A DNA stretch of 64,000 nucleotides from an uncultured Tenacibaculum sp. (GCA_937922085.1 CAKZVD010000038.1:22674-86673); one strand, 5' to 3'. Numbered from the stretch's first letter, positions 1-9,033 are shown. Notes: a model not told the origin generated them from the letters alone. Numbers and translations are program-made.

Positions 1-2
1 TG

Positions 3-1100
3 ATGTCGGAAATTATTGATACTAAAGATCTTAAAAATGATCCTGTTTTTGGACAGTTATCTTTTGATGGTCACGAACAAGTCGTTTTTTGCAATGACGA
101 AGATACAGGTTTAAAAGCAATTATTGGTATACACAATACAACTTTAGGACCTGCTTTAGGAGGTACTAGAATGTGGCAATACAAAACAGAATGGGAAGCT
201 TTAAATGATGTATTACGTTTATCTCGTGGAATGACTTATAAATCAGCAATAACTGGTTTAAATTTAGGTGGAGGTAAGGCTGTAATCATAGGTGATGCTA
301 AAACACAAAAGAACGACGCTTTAATGCGTAAGTTTGGAGAATTTGTGAATTCATTAGGCGGGAAATATATTACTGCAGAAGATGTAGGGATGGAAACTCG
401 TGACATGGATGTAATAAGAGAGGTGACAACAAGTGTTACAGGTATTTCTGAATCTAAAGGAGGATCAGGAAACCCTTCACCTGTGACTGCTTATGGTGTT
501 TACATGGGAATGAAAGCTGCTGCTAAATATAAGTTTGGTTCTGATAAATTAGAAGGAAAGAAAATATTAGTTCAAGGAGTTGGCCATGTTGGAGAAACTC
601 TAGTTAAGCACATTACAGACGAAGGAGCTCAAGTTGTTTTAAATGATATAAATGAAGCTCGTTTAGAAGAATTAAGTAAAAAATACAATGCAAATGTTGT
701 TTTAGGGAACGATATTTACGGTTTAGATTTAGATATTTATGCACCTTGTGCATTAGGGGCTACAGTAAATGATACTAGTATTGCTCAGTTACAAGCTAAA
801 GTAATTGCTGGTGCGGCTAATAATCAATTAGCAAATGAGGTAAAGCATGGAAAAATGTTACAAGAAAGAGGTATTGCTTATGCTCCTGATTTCTTAATTA
901 ATGCTGGTGGTATCATAAACGTATATGCAGAAGTTGAAGGTTATGATAAAAACGAAAGTTTAAAAAGAACTGAAAACATATATAATACAACGCTAGAAAT
1001 CTTTAATTTAGCGGAAAAAGAAAACATAACAACATACAGAGCTGCGTTTAATATTGCACAAGCTAGAATTGATGCTCGTAAAAAAGAACAAAATAGCTAA
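3..1100 (+). CDS. Leucine dehydrogenase (Glu/Leu/Phe/Val dehydrogenase family)
   Basis: The product (365 aa) is an NAD-dependent amino-acid dehydrogenase that reversibly deaminates leucine, and probably valine and isoleucine, to branched-chain 2-oxo acids in the cytoplasm. The N-terminal catalytic domain carries the Gly-rich GGGKAVI motif with the conserved lysine near residue 92 and the GPALGGTRMW substrate-site segment. The C-terminal Rossmann domain has VQGVGHVGETL, the dinucleotide-binding glycine motif. Length matches Bacillus leucine dehydrogenases (about 364 aa). The ATG is only three bases into the window, so the upstream context is unseen. A hairpin with a T-run follows the stop. The exact substrate (Leu versus Val or Phe) is inferred from similarity. 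Confidence 0.9.
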   Translation: MSEIIDTKDLKNDPVFGQLSFDGHEQVVFCNDEDTGLKAIIGIHNTTLGPALGGTRMWQYKTEWEALNDVLRLSRGMTYKSAITGLNLGGGKAVIIGDAKTQKNDALMRKFGEFVNSLGGKYITAEDVGMETRDMDVIREVTTSVTGISESKGGSGNPSPVTAYGVYMGMKAAAKYKFGSDKLEGKKILVQGVGHVGETLVKHITDEGAQVVLNDINEARLEELSKKYNANVVLGNDIYGLDLDIYAPCALGATVNDTSIAQLQAKVIAGAANNQLANEVKHGKMLQERGIAYAPDFLINAGGIINVYAEVEGYDKNESLKRTENIYNTTLEIFNLAEKENITTYRAAFNIAQARIDARKKEQNS

Positions 1101-1119
1101 AACGAACCAATAAAAATTA

Positions 1120-1127
1120 TATTTTTG
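1120..1127 (+). promoter_or_regulatory. Candidate -7 promoter box for nusB
   Basis: TATTTTTG matches the Bacteroidota -7 consensus TAnnTTTG. It lies 51 bases before the nusB ATG and overlaps the terminator region of the upstream gene. No convincing -33 TTG was seen. Confidence 0.45.
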
Positions 1128-1128
1128 C

Positions 1129-1164
1129 AAGGCGATAGAGTATTAACTTTATCGCCTTTTTTAA
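1129..1164 (+). terminator. Rho-independent terminator after leucine dehydrogenase
   Basis: Inverted arms AAGGCGATA and TATCGCCTT enclose a short loop and are followed by a T-run. It sits 29 bases after the leucine dehydrogenase stop, before nusB. Confidence 0.7.
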
Positions 1165-1178
1165 AGTTCCTAATTATA

Positions 1179-2117
1179 ATGATCAATAGAAGACACATTC
1201 GTTTAAAAGTAATGCAATCTGTATATGCAATGCAGCAATCTCAAAATACAGATTTAATCAAGGAAGAGAAGTTCTTGAAATATAGTATTGAAAAAATGTT
1301 TGATTTATACGTGTTAAATTTTCAACTATTGATTGAAGTACAAAATTTAGCGCTCAAAAAAATTGAACTTTCTAAAAAGAAAATTTTAGCAACCAAAGAA
1401 GATTTAAATCCGAATACTAAGTTTGTTAACAATAAATTACTTAACCAAATAAAAACAAGTGTAAGTTTAGAAGGTTATGTATCGTTACATAAAATGGATA
1501 ATTGGGTTTTAGAAAGTGAATATGTTAAAATTATATGGGATAATTTATCTGGAAGTGAATTGTATAAGCAATACATGAGTTCTACTGAAGATTCATATCA
1601 TGAAGATCAAATTTTCCTTGTAAACTTTTTTAAAGAAATAATAGCTCCAAATGAAAAATTAGCTGATTATTTTGAAGATTCAATGATTTCTTGGGTTGAT
1701 GATATACCATTTGTAAATACATGGATTGTTAAAACATTAAATAAACAGAAGAAACAAAATGTTTTTACTTTAGGAAGTTTGTATAAAGATGATGATGACA
1801 AAAGGTTTGTTTCTAGCTTGTTTAATAAAGTGATGTTGCATAAGCATAAGTATGATGAAGATATAAGAGAAAAAACGCCTAATTGGGAAACAGACAGGAT
1901 AGCTGATATTGACATGATTTTATTAAAGATGGCTATTACAGAGTTTTTACAATTTCCATCTATACCTAGTAGAGTTACAATTAATGAATATATTGAGTTA
2001 GCTAAAGATTACTCAACAACCAAAAGTGGTTATTTTATTAATGGAGTATTAGATAAGTTGTCTAAAGATTATACAGAAACAAAAAAGATGGTAAAAATAG
2101 GTAGAGGTTTACTTTAA
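1179..2117 (+). CDS. nusB: Transcription antitermination factor NusB
   Basis: NusB is an RNA-binding antitermination factor that joins NusE on boxA of rRNA leader transcripts. The chosen ATG gives MINRRHIRLKVMQSVYAM, the typical Bacteroidota NusB start. An upstream TTG in the same frame lies inside a promoter box and was rejected. The C-terminal part contains the family signature ADIDMILLKMAITEFLQFPSIPSRVTINEYIELAKDYS (quoted in pieces: ADIDMILLKMAITEF, then PSRVTINEYIELAKDYS). At about 312 aa it is longer than the roughly 140-aa proteobacterial protein because of an N-terminal and central extension normal in this phylum. Confidence 0.92.
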   Translation: MINRRHIRLKVMQSVYAMQQSQNTDLIKEEKFLKYSIEKMFDLYVLNFQLLIEVQNLALKKIELSKKKILATKEDLNPNTKFVNNKLLNQIKTSVSLEGYVSLHKMDNWVLESEYVKIIWDNLSGSELYKQYMSSTEDSYHEDQIFLVNFFKEIIAPNEKLADYFEDSMISWVDDIPFVNTWIVKTLNKQKKQNVFTLGSLYKDDDDKRFVSSLFNKVMLHKHKYDEDIREKTPNWETDRIADIDMILLKMAITEFLQFPSIPSRVTINEYIELAKDYSTTKSGYFINGVLDKLSKDYTETKKMVKIGRGLL

Positions 2118-2169
2118 AGTAGATAAAAAAAAATAGTTTATTTTTACGTAGAATATATTTAAATAAAAA

Positions 2170-2640
2170 ATGAAACAAATAATAATAAGATTAGCCATTC
2201 TTACTTCAATATTAACTTTAGTATCTTGTGGTAATAAAGGAAGTAATGCTGCTTCAAAAGTTATAAAAGATAATGTATTACAGGCAGAAAAAAGAGACCA
2301 AGAGATAAATGCAGGTGCACCAGAAATTACTTTTGATAAAGTAGAATATGATTTTGGAAAAGTAGATGAAGGTTTTAAAGTAGAAACTTCTTTCAGCGTA
2401 ACAAATTCAGGTAAATCAAACTTAGTAATTACTGACGCAAAAGCAAGTTGTGGATGTACAGTGCCTACATGGCCTAAAGATCCTATAAAACCAGGAGAAA
2501 CAGCAGAGGTTCAAGTAAAGTTTGATACTTCTGGTAAGCCAAATAAACAAAGTAAAACAGTAACGTTGCATACAAATACAGTAAAAGGACAAGAAATATT
2601 GAAAGTTTCTGGATTTGTAACACCTAAAAAGAAAAGTTAA
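2170..2640 (+). CDS. DUF1573 domain lipoprotein
   Basis: This 156-aa predicted lipoprotein has a signal peptide ending in the lipobox LVSC (Cys20). It then carries one DUF1573 domain, an immunoglobulin-like beta fold, with the typical segments YDFGKVDEG, TNSGKSNLVI and CGCTVPTWP. Such proteins are extremely common in Bacteroidota and are thought to be periplasmic or surface-attached; their function is not established. It overlaps yajC by one base (TAATG), so the two are probably translated together. Confidence 0.85.
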   Translation: MKQIIIRLAILTSILTLVSCGNKGSNAASKVIKDNVLQAEKRDQEINAGAPEITFDKVEYDFGKVDEGFKVETSFSVTNSGKSNLVITDAKASCGCTVPTWPKDPIKPGETAEVQVKFDTSGKPNKQSKTVTLHTNTVKGQEILKVSGFVTPKKKS

Positions 2641-2951
2641 TGTTTAAAGTATTTTTTTTACAAGCTGGTGGTTTTGGTGATCAGAAAGGAATGATCTTTA
2701 TGTTTGGGGCTCTTGTTGTGATGTATGTCTTTTTGATTTTACCACAAAAAAGAAAAGCAAAAAAAGAAAAACAATTTAGAACTGAACTAAAAAAAGGAAT
2801 AAAGGTAGTAACAACAAGCGGTATTCACGGTAAAATAGCTGAAATTAATGATACTAATAATACCGTTGTCATAGAAACAGGTGCTGGGAAAATAAAATTT
2901 GAAAGAGCTGCAATTTCTATGGATTTAACACAAAGATATTTAGATAAATAA
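2640..2951 (+). CDS. yajC: Preprotein translocase subunit YajC
   Basis: YajC is a small single-pass accessory subunit of the SecDF-YajC holotranslocase. The 103-aa product has one N-terminal membrane helix (about residues 17-34, ending in ILPQKRKAKKEK) followed by the conserved cytoplasmic domain with GIKVVTTSGIHGKI. The start overlaps the previous stop by one base. A terminator follows. Confidence 0.9.
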   Translation: MFKVFFLQAGGFGDQKGMIFMFGALVVMYVFLILPQKRKAKKEKQFRTELKKGIKVVTTSGIHGKIAEINDTNNTVVIETGAGKIKFERAAISMDLTQRYLDK

Positions 2952-2970
2952 AAAACTATTTGTAAATTTA

Positions 2971-2995
2971 AAGTGAGCATTAGCTCACTTTTTTT
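2971..2995 (+). terminator. Rho-independent terminator after yajC
   Basis: Perfect arms AAGTGAGC and GCTCACTT flank a four-base loop and are followed by a run of T, 20 bases after the yajC stop. Confidence 0.8.
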
Positions 2996-3018
2996 GTTTT
3001 TAATCTTAACTCATTTTA

Positions 3019-3954
3019 TTGAATAAATTAATTAACATACCTAAGATTTTTTTTAGTTTTCTAATAACTTCATTTTTAATGTGGTTGTTAATTAATTTAT
3101 CTAAAGAGTATACCGCTAAGGTTACTTATTATGTTATTTTTAAAAAATTACCTCAAGATAAAATTTTACAAGAAACTCCTGAAAGTAAAATGGAATTTTT
3201 AGTAAAAGGGAATGGTTTTAAGCTATTGTCTGCTAATTTTAGTAATAAAAAACTGAGTTTTTTAATTGATAAATTAAAAAATAAAAGTGAATCAGATTTC
3301 TATTTATTAACAGAAAATAAAAAGAAAGAAATTCAAAACCAATTACGATCTGGATTGGAATTAATAGAGATAGTAAAAGATACTATTAATTTTAAATTAG
3401 GAACCCTTAAAACAAAGAAAATAGCTGTAATACCGGATGTGAATCTTAATTACAAAATAGGATTTGGATTAGAAGAAATTATAATGGAACCTGATAGTAT
3501 TTTAATTTCTGGACCAGAACTTCAAATAGATAAAATACAATCTATAAAAACAGAAAAAATAGAGTTTCAAGAAATTAGTGAAGATATTGTAACTCAATTA
3601 AAATTAGAACTTTCAGATGAAGCAAGAGAGATAAAAACGAGTCATTCATTGATTGCTGTTAATGTTAAAGTAGATAAATTTACAGAGGGAAGTTTTGAGA
3701 TACCTATTGAAATTGTGAATGCCCCTAAAGAAGTGGCATTTAATACTTTTCCTAAAAAAGTTAAAATAACATATAGAGTAGGTTTAAAAAACTACAATAA
3801 AATAACAGCCAATTTATTTAAAGTGGTATGTGATTATAATAAAACTAGAGAAGCCAATTTAGAATATCTAGTTCCTAAATTACAAAATTCACCTGAGTTA
3901 ATTTCTTCAGTTAGAATAACTCCACAAAAGATAGATTTTTTAATTCATAAATAA
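3019..3954 (+). CDS. YbbR-like (CdaR-type) membrane-anchored protein
   Basis: This 311-aa protein has one N-terminal membrane helix (about residues 8-27) and YbbR-like repeats, for example residues around FEIPIEIVNAPKEVAFNTFPKKVKITYRVGL. In Firmicutes the YbbR protein CdaR regulates the diadenylate cyclase CdaA/DacA; a similar role here is inferred only. The start appears to be TTG: the next in-frame ATG falls inside the membrane helix and would destroy it. One base separates the stop from the coaE ATG, so the pair is co-transcribed. The position between yajC and coaE is conserved in flavobacteria. Confidence 0.8.
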   Translation: MNKLINIPKIFFSFLITSFLMWLLINLSKEYTAKVTYYVIFKKLPQDKILQETPESKMEFLVKGNGFKLLSANFSNKKLSFLIDKLKNKSESDFYLLTENKKKEIQNQLRSGLELIEIVKDTINFKLGTLKTKKIAVIPDVNLNYKIGFGLEEIIMEPDSILISGPELQIDKIQSIKTEKIEFQEISEDIVTQLKLELSDEAREIKTSHSLIAVNVKVDKFTEGSFEIPIEIVNAPKEVAFNTFPKKVKITYRVGLKNYNKITANLFKVVCDYNKTREANLEYLVPKLQNSPELISSVRITPQKIDFLIHK

Positions 3955-3955
3955 C

Positions 3956-4540
3956 ATGTTAATAGGTATTACAGGAGGTATTGGTAGTGGTAAAACTACA
4001 GTAGTGAAATTATTTTCTGAATATGATAATATAGCCGTTTATTTTGCAGATGAAGAAGCAAAAAAACTAATGGTTACTTCTGAAGTTATTAAAAATAAAA
4101 TAATAGATAATTTTTCGAAAGAAGCTTATTTAGATGGTGAATTAAATAGAGGATATTTATCAAAAATTGTATTTAATGATACAAAAAAATTAAAAATCCT
4201 AAATTCAATAGTGCATCCGGTAGTTTTTCAACACTTACAAGATTTTCGAGATGAACATAAAGAAAAAGCCTACATACTTTATGAAAATGCAATTTTATTT
4301 GAAAATGGAAGTGATGCATTATGTGATAAAATTATAACTGTAACAGCACCTATTGATCTTCGAATTAAAAGAGTTATAAAAAGAGATAATACATCAGAAA
4401 AAGCAGTAAAAAGTAGAATGAAAAATCAATGGAAAGAGATAAAAAAAACACTTCAATCTAATTATGTAATTCAAAACCTGACACTTACTGATGTTAAAAA
4501 AAATATAGAGGAAATTCATAATAAATTAACAAAAAAGTAG
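3956..4540 (+). CDS. coaE: Dephospho-CoA kinase
   Basis: CoaE performs the last step of coenzyme A synthesis, the ATP-dependent 3'-phosphorylation of dephospho-CoA. The 194-aa product begins with the P-loop GITGGIGSGKTT, then shows the substrate-site segment YFADEEAKKL and the lid region RIKRVIKRDNTSEKAV with conserved arginines. Length is normal for the family. It is coupled to the YbbR gene upstream. Confidence 0.93.
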   Translation: MLIGITGGIGSGKTTVVKLFSEYDNIAVYFADEEAKKLMVTSEVIKNKIIDNFSKEAYLDGELNRGYLSKIVFNDTKKLKILNSIVHPVVFQHLQDFRDEHKEKAYILYENAILFENGSDALCDKIITVTAPIDLRIKRVIKRDNTSEKAVKSRMKNQWKEIKKTLQSNYVIQNLTLTDVKKNIEEIHNKLTKK

Positions 4541-4593
4541 TATTCCCTTATTGATATCTTAACATTTTTCTTAAAATTTCCTTAAAAACACAC

Positions 4594-4601
4594 TATCTTT
4601 G
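4594..4601 (+). promoter_or_regulatory. -7 promoter box for the two-component operon
   Basis: TATCTTTG is a perfect TAnnTTTG box, 54 bases upstream of the histidine kinase ATG, in the gap after coaE. Confidence 0.55.
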
Positions 4602-4655
4602 TTAATCTAAGTTAAAAGCATTTTACGCTATTGCTTATTAAAGTACATTTGATTA

Positions 4656-6224
4656 ATGGGAAGGAGGATTTTTATAGTTATTGTAGTGTTAATGAGTGTT
4701 TCTTTAATAGGAATTATAGCAGTACAATTATATTGGGTTAAAGATGCCGTTAAAAGTAAGCAGTTAGAGTTTGAAGGTAATGTAACAATTGCACTAGCTA
4801 AAACGTCTGAAAGAATAAAGGAAAGAGAGTACAATGAGTTTCAAGAAAAACATAAGGAATTCTTTGAAGGAAATCAGTATAGAACAAGTGCTGAAATTAA
4901 AAATTATTTGTTTCAACAAATAGATACTGTTAGTAAACAAAAATTTACGTTCGGAGCTACAATTTTAGAAGAAAATTTTAAAATACCTGTAGATTTTGTA
5001 AACAATGATACTGTAATTATTAAACGTTTTACAGGAAAAGAAGATTTTATGTATACTACAACGTATGGTTCTAATGATAAGGATTATAAAGCGTTTGATG
5101 GAGAAAATAGGTTTTCTAAATATATGGAATATCCTAGTTTGCAAAAAAAACAATTTGAAGATTTATTTAGACAAAGTCAACGTCATACGCCTATACATAA
5201 AAGATTTAGTAATAGAGAGCTAGATAACACATTAAGAGATGAATTAGGAAAAAGGAATATTCGTCAAGAATTTAAGTTTGGTGTTTATGAAGGAGGATTA
5301 GCAACTCCTATTAAATCAGGATACTTTAAAATAGATGAAGAAAATAGTTACTATTATCCTTTACTAGAAGACGATCAAGGAAATAGTAAATATAAACTGT
5401 ATATATCGTTTCCAAATGAGAAAAAAAGCTTATTATCTAGTATGATGAAAGTATTATTACTCTCATTATTCTTTATTGGAATAATTATTGCTGCATTTTC
5501 AACGTCGTTATATCAATTAATTCGTCAGAAAAAATTATCTGAAATTAAAACAGATTTTATAAATAACATGACGCATGAATTTAAAACCCCAATTGCAACT
5601 ATAAATTTAGCATTAGATGCAATTAAGAATCCGAAGATAATAAACGACGAAGAAAAGGTTAAGAGGTATGTGAAAATGATAAGAGACGAAAATAAAAGAA
5701 TGCATGGACAAGTAGAAAATGTATTAAGAATCTCTAAGTTAGAAAAAAACCAAATTGAAATTAGTAAAGATGCTATAGAGGCACATGATGTTATTGAAGA
5801 AGCAGTAGAACATGTGAATTTATTAGTTTTAGATAAAGGAGGAAAAATTAATACACATTTTAAAGCAATTTCCTCAGAAGTATTAGGAAATCAATTTCAT
5901 TTAACAAATGTGATTGTAAATATGTTAGAAAACGCAATTAAATATTCTGAAGACGCTCCTAAAATAGATGTGTTTACAGAAAATACAAATAAATATTTCA
6001 TCCTTAAGGTAAAGGATGAAGGGATAGGAATGAGCAAAAATGCTCAAAAATATGTCTTTGATAAGTTTTATCGAGAGCATAAAGGAAATATTCACAATGT
6101 GAAAGGACATGGTTTAGGGTTGGCATATGTAAAAGAGATTGTCGATGGTCATCATGGAACTGTACATGTAGAAAGTGAAAAAGGTAAAGGAAGTGTATTT
6201 ACAATAAAACTACCATTAATATAA
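4656..6224 (+). CDS. Sensor histidine kinase (RprX-like)
   Basis: This 522-aa inner-membrane kinase has one N-terminal helix (about 5-25), a periplasmic sensing region to about 260, and a second helix (about 265-290). The HisKA dimerisation domain follows, with the H-box FINNMTHEFKTPIATI (phosphoacceptor near His307). The HATPase domain has N-box NMLENAIKYS, G1 DEGIGM, F-box FDKFYR and G2 GHGLGL. No PAS or HAMP domain is evident. It is co-transcribed with the response regulator 14 bases downstream. The arrangement resembles Bacteroides RprX/RprY; the signal is unknown. Confidence 0.9.
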   Translation: MGRRIFIVIVVLMSVSLIGIIAVQLYWVKDAVKSKQLEFEGNVTIALAKTSERIKEREYNEFQEKHKEFFEGNQYRTSAEIKNYLFQQIDTVSKQKFTFGATILEENFKIPVDFVNNDTVIIKRFTGKEDFMYTTTYGSNDKDYKAFDGENRFSKYMEYPSLQKKQFEDLFRQSQRHTPIHKRFSNRELDNTLRDELGKRNIRQEFKFGVYEGGLATPIKSGYFKIDEENSYYYPLLEDDQGNSKYKLYISFPNEKKSLLSSMMKVLLLSLFFIGIIIAAFSTSLYQLIRQKKLSEIKTDFINNMTHEFKTPIATINLALDAIKNPKIINDEEKVKRYVKMIRDENKRMHGQVENVLRISKLEKNQIEISKDAIEAHDVIEEAVEHVNLLVLDKGGKINTHFKAISSEVLGNQFHLTNVIVNMLENAIKYSEDAPKIDVFTENTNKYFILKVKDEGIGMSKNAQKYVFDKFYREHKGNIHNVKGHGLGLAYVKEIVDGHHGTVHVESEKGKGSVFTIKLPLI

Positions 6225-6238
6225 ATTGAAGGGCAACA

Positions 6239-6940
6239 ATGGGTACAAGAAAAATTTTATTAGTTGAAGATGATCCAAATTTTGGAACAGTCTTAAAAGA
6301 TTATTTAGCATTAAATGATTACAATGTAACACATGCTAAAGATGGAATTGAAGGTTTAATTATGTTTAAAAACTCAGAATATGATTTGTGTATTTTAGAT
6401 GTAATGATGCCAAGAAAAGATGGCTTTTCTTTAGCTCAAGATATAAGAGCTACAAATAAAGAAGTGCCAATTATTTTCTTAACAGCAAAAACAATGAAAG
6501 AAGATGTATTAAGAGGTTATCAAGTGGGGGCTGATGATTATCTTAATAAACCTTTTGATTCTGAAGTTTTGTTACATAAGATAAAAGCTATTTTACAGCG
6601 TAAAGAAACAGAAAAATCGAAAGATGATGATCAATTTGAATTTGTAATAGGAAAATTTGCATTCAATTCTAAATTACGTCATTTATCTTTTAATGGAGAT
6701 GATGCACAAAAATTATCACCAAAAGAAAGTAAGTTGTTAAGAATGTTAGCTGTACATAAAAATGATTTAATGCCAAGAGAATTAGCATTAACTAAAATAT
6801 GGAGAGATGATAATTACTTTACTTCTCGAAGTATGGATGTGTATATTGCTAAATTAAGAAAGTATTTAAAATTAGATGAAAGTGTCGAAATTTTGAATAT
6901 TCATGGAGAAGGTTTTAGACTGATTGATAGTGAAGCATAA
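6239..6940 (+). CDS. OmpR-family response regulator (RprY-like)
   Basis: The 233-aa regulator has an N-terminal receiver domain (about 5-118) with the acidic pair EDD, the phosphorylated Asp54 in CILDVMMP, and conserved Lys in NKPF. A C-terminal winged-helix DNA-binding domain follows (about 135-230, with SPKESKLLRMLA and TSRSMDVYIAKLRKYL). A GAAGGG ribosome-binding site precedes the ATG. It is the partner of the kinase upstream. Confidence 0.93.
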   Translation: MGTRKILLVEDDPNFGTVLKDYLALNDYNVTHAKDGIEGLIMFKNSEYDLCILDVMMPRKDGFSLAQDIRATNKEVPIIFLTAKTMKEDVLRGYQVGADDYLNKPFDSEVLLHKIKAILQRKETEKSKDDDQFEFVIGKFAFNSKLRHLSFNGDDAQKLSPKESKLLRMLAVHKNDLMPRELALTKIWRDDNYFTSRSMDVYIAKLRKYLKLDESVEILNIHGEGFRLIDSEA

Positions 6941-6960
6941 TTACTTTAAAAAAAATAAAA

Positions 6961-6992
6961 AACTTCTAACATAAAACGTTAGAAGTTTTTTA
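6961..6992 (+). terminator. Terminator after the two-component operon
   Basis: Arms CTTCTAAC and GTTAGAAG flanked by A-run and T-run form a strong hairpin 20 bases after the regulator stop. Confidence 0.8.
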
Positions 6993-7000
6993 TTTTAGAA

Positions 7001-7008
7001 TAGATTTG
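7001..7008 (+). promoter_or_regulatory. -7 promoter box giving a probably leaderless Sua5-family transcript
   Basis: TAGATTTG matches TAnnTTTG. Only four bases separate it from the ATG at 7013, so transcription should begin at or next to the start codon. No ribosome-binding site fits between. Confidence 0.5.
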
Positions 7009-7012
7009 TAAA

Positions 7013-7633
7013 ATGGCACAGTTTATAAAAATTTATAATGATAATCCGAATCCTAAAGAGATCGAAAAAGTTGTAAAAGTTTTACAAAATGGAGGTCTTA
7101 TTATTTACCCAACAGATACTGTTTATGGTTTGGGATGCGATATAACTAATAATAAAGCTATGGAAAAAGTAGCTAGAATTAAAGGGATTAAATTAGAAAA
7201 AGCTAATTTCTCTTTTGTTTGTAATGATTTAAGTCATTTATCCGATTATGTTAAGCAAATAGATACACCTGTTTACAAAATACTAAAAAGGGCCTTACCA
7301 GGGGCTTATACGTTCATTTTACCTGGTAATACTAATTTGCCTAAAGCATTTAAAAAGAAAAAAACTGTTGGTATACGAGTACCAGATAACAGTATTGCAA
7401 GAACGATAGTTCAACAATTAGGAAACCCTATTGTATCTACTTCAATACATGATGAAGATGAAGTAATTGAATATACTACAGACCCTGAATTAATTTTTGA
7501 AAAATGGCAAAACATAGTTGATGTTGTTGTAGACGGAGGATATGGAGATAATCATGCATCTACCATAATAGATTTAACGAAGGAAGAACCAGAAGTTTTA
7601 AGAGAAGGAAAAGGAAGTATAGATGTTATTTAG
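7013..7633 (+). CDS. L-threonylcarbamoyladenylate synthase family protein (Sua5/YciO/YrdC)
   Basis: The 206-aa product belongs to the Sua5/YrdC/YciO fold that makes threonylcarbamoyl-AMP for the t6A modification of ANN-decoding tRNAs. The hallmark YPTDTVYGLGCD lies at about residues 33-44, and VGIRVPDN and PIVSTSIH form later parts of the nucleotide pocket. It resembles the YciO branch more than canonical TsaC, so activity in t6A synthesis is likely but not certain. It overlaps the next gene by 11 bases. The window also holds mtaB, which modifies t6A further. Confidence 0.85.
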   Translation: MAQFIKIYNDNPNPKEIEKVVKVLQNGGLIIYPTDTVYGLGCDITNNKAMEKVARIKGIKLEKANFSFVCNDLSHLSDYVKQIDTPVYKILKRALPGAYTFILPGNTNLPKAFKKKKTVGIRVPDNSIARTIVQQLGNPIVSTSIHDEDEVIEYTTDPELIFEKWQNIVDVVVDGGYGDNHASTIIDLTKEEPEVLREGKGSIDVI

Positions 7634-8321
7634 TTTTATACAAAAGTTTCCAAACGATACAGGAACTATTTATCAAGAAACCATTGAAGGAAGGTTACCT
7701 GTAGAACTATTTAATACATTTAGCAACCTTATTTTTTTAATAATGCTAATTTATTTTGGGAAGAAAATATATAAGAATCCTAAGCAACATCCCTTTTTCT
7801 TGTTTGCGATACCAATTATATTTATTAGTTGGATAGGAGGAACTATGTACCATGGTACTAGGAGCCATCAAATATGGTTGATTTTAGATGGATTACCAAT
7901 ACTATTAGTATGCCTTGGAGGGATTATATATTTTGTAGGAAAAATTAAAAAGGAATGGTGGCAAAGAATTCTTTTATTTTTAGGGTTGCTATCAATTTCA
8001 ATTTTACCAAGATTCTTGCCTATTCCCAGTACACATAGAATCTCTTTTGGTTATGCAATTACAGCACTAACTGTAATAATTCCATTTGCATGGTATGCTT
8101 ATTTAACACAATGGAGAAATAGTAAATACATAGTATTGGGCTTTTTAATTTTTGCGGTTGCAGTTACTTTTAGAACACTAGATAATTTAGTTGTAAAAGG
8201 AGAATTAGAACCTATTTTACCAATGGGAACGCATTGGCTATGGCATACCTTTGGAGGTATTGCTGTTTTTTTCTTATTATATTATATTTATTTAGATAAG
8301 AAAGAGATATATGGAGGCTAA
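7623..8321 (+). CDS. Ceramidase-like CREST-superfamily membrane protein
   Basis: This 232-aa protein has about seven predicted membrane helices. Its motif layout matches alkaline ceramidases and the CREST superfamily: Glu28-x-x-Asn31 in PVELFNTFSN, His77 in TMYHG, Asp89 in LILDG, and His204-x-x-x-His208 in GTHWLWHTFG near the last helix. These are the zinc-ligand positions of that family, although the Ser four residues before the first His is replaced by Gly73. The substrate is unknown; amide-linked lipids are a plausible guess. Overlaps of 11 bases with both neighbours imply translational coupling. Confidence 0.7.
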   Translation: MLFSFIQKFPNDTGTIYQETIEGRLPVELFNTFSNLIFLIMLIYFGKKIYKNPKQHPFFLFAIPIIFISWIGGTMYHGTRSHQIWLILDGLPILLVCLGGIIYFVGKIKKEWWQRILLFLGLLSISILPRFLPIPSTHRISFGYAITALTVIIPFAWYAYLTQWRNSKYIVLGFLIFAVAVTFRTLDNLVVKGELEPILPMGTHWLWHTFGGIAVFFLLYYIYLDKKEIYGG

Positions 8322-9033
8322 ACCAAGAATTTCTAGATTAACTTCAATAGTAATACAATTACAATCTAAAAAAATTGTTACAGCTACTCAGCTCGCAGAA
8401 AAATATAAGGTAAGTGTACGAACAATTTATAGAGATATAAGAACATTAGAAGCTTCAGGAATACCTATTTACATAGAAGAAGGAAAAGGGTATTCATTAA
8501 TAGAAGGTTTTTATTTACCACCTGTATTATTTACAGAAGAAGAAGCTAGTGCATTGATTACAGCAGCTAACTTAATTAATAAAAATAAAGACGAATCGTT
8601 GGTAAAGCATTATACAAATGCAGTAACGAAAATTAAATCGGTATTAAAGAAAACGCAAAAAGAAAAAGTAGAATTATTATCAGAAAGAATTGTATTTAGA
8701 AGTAATATTGAAAATGAAAAAACTAGTAATTATTTAATTAAAATTCAATCTGCAATAACTAGTTTTAACCTTTTAGAAATAGAATATATATCGCTTAAAA
8801 AAGAACAAACAAAAAGGCAGATAGAACCTTTTGCTGTATACAGCACTAATGAAAATTGGTTATTAATAGCAGTATGTAGATTGCGAAAAGATTTTAGAGT
8901 TTTTAGATTAGATTTAATACAGAAATTAATTGTGTTAAATGAAAATTTTGAAAAGCATTCAATAACACTTCAAGAGTATTTTGAAATTTGTAAATCAAAA
9001 TCTTCCAATACCCCTGACATACCTTTGACATAG
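8311..9033 (+). CDS. YafY/DeoR-type HTH and WYL-domain transcriptional regulator
   Basis: The 240-aa protein has an N-terminal winged helix (about 5-65: RLTSIVIQLQSKKIVTATQ, then SVRTIYRDIRTLEASGIPI) and a C-terminal WYL domain (about 130-215) with the conserved ENWLLIAVCRLRKDFRVFRLD segment (WLLIAVCRLRKDFRVFRL). WYL domains bind ligands or nucleic acids and tune repressors. It is the third gene of an overlapping Sua5/ceramidase-like/WYL run, so it may autoregulate that operon or the GyrI-like gene just downstream. Confidence 0.88.
   Translation: MEAKPRISRLTSIVIQLQSKKIVTATQLAEKYKVSVRTIYRDIRTLEASGIPIYIEEGKGYSLIEGFYLPPVLFTEEEASALITAANLINKNKDESLVKHYTNAVTKIKSVLKKTQKEKVELLSERIVFRSNIENEKTSNYLIKIQSAITSFNLLEIEYISLKKEQTKRQIEPFAVYSTNENWLLIAVCRLRKDFRVFRLDLIQKLIVLNENFEKHSITLQEYFEICKSKSSNTPDIPLT

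Noticed and set aside
1125..1178. Upstream TTG start for nusB
   Set aside because: The TTG is the end of a TAnnTTTG promoter box and the extension covers a terminator; the ATG at 1179 gives the standard NusB N-terminus.
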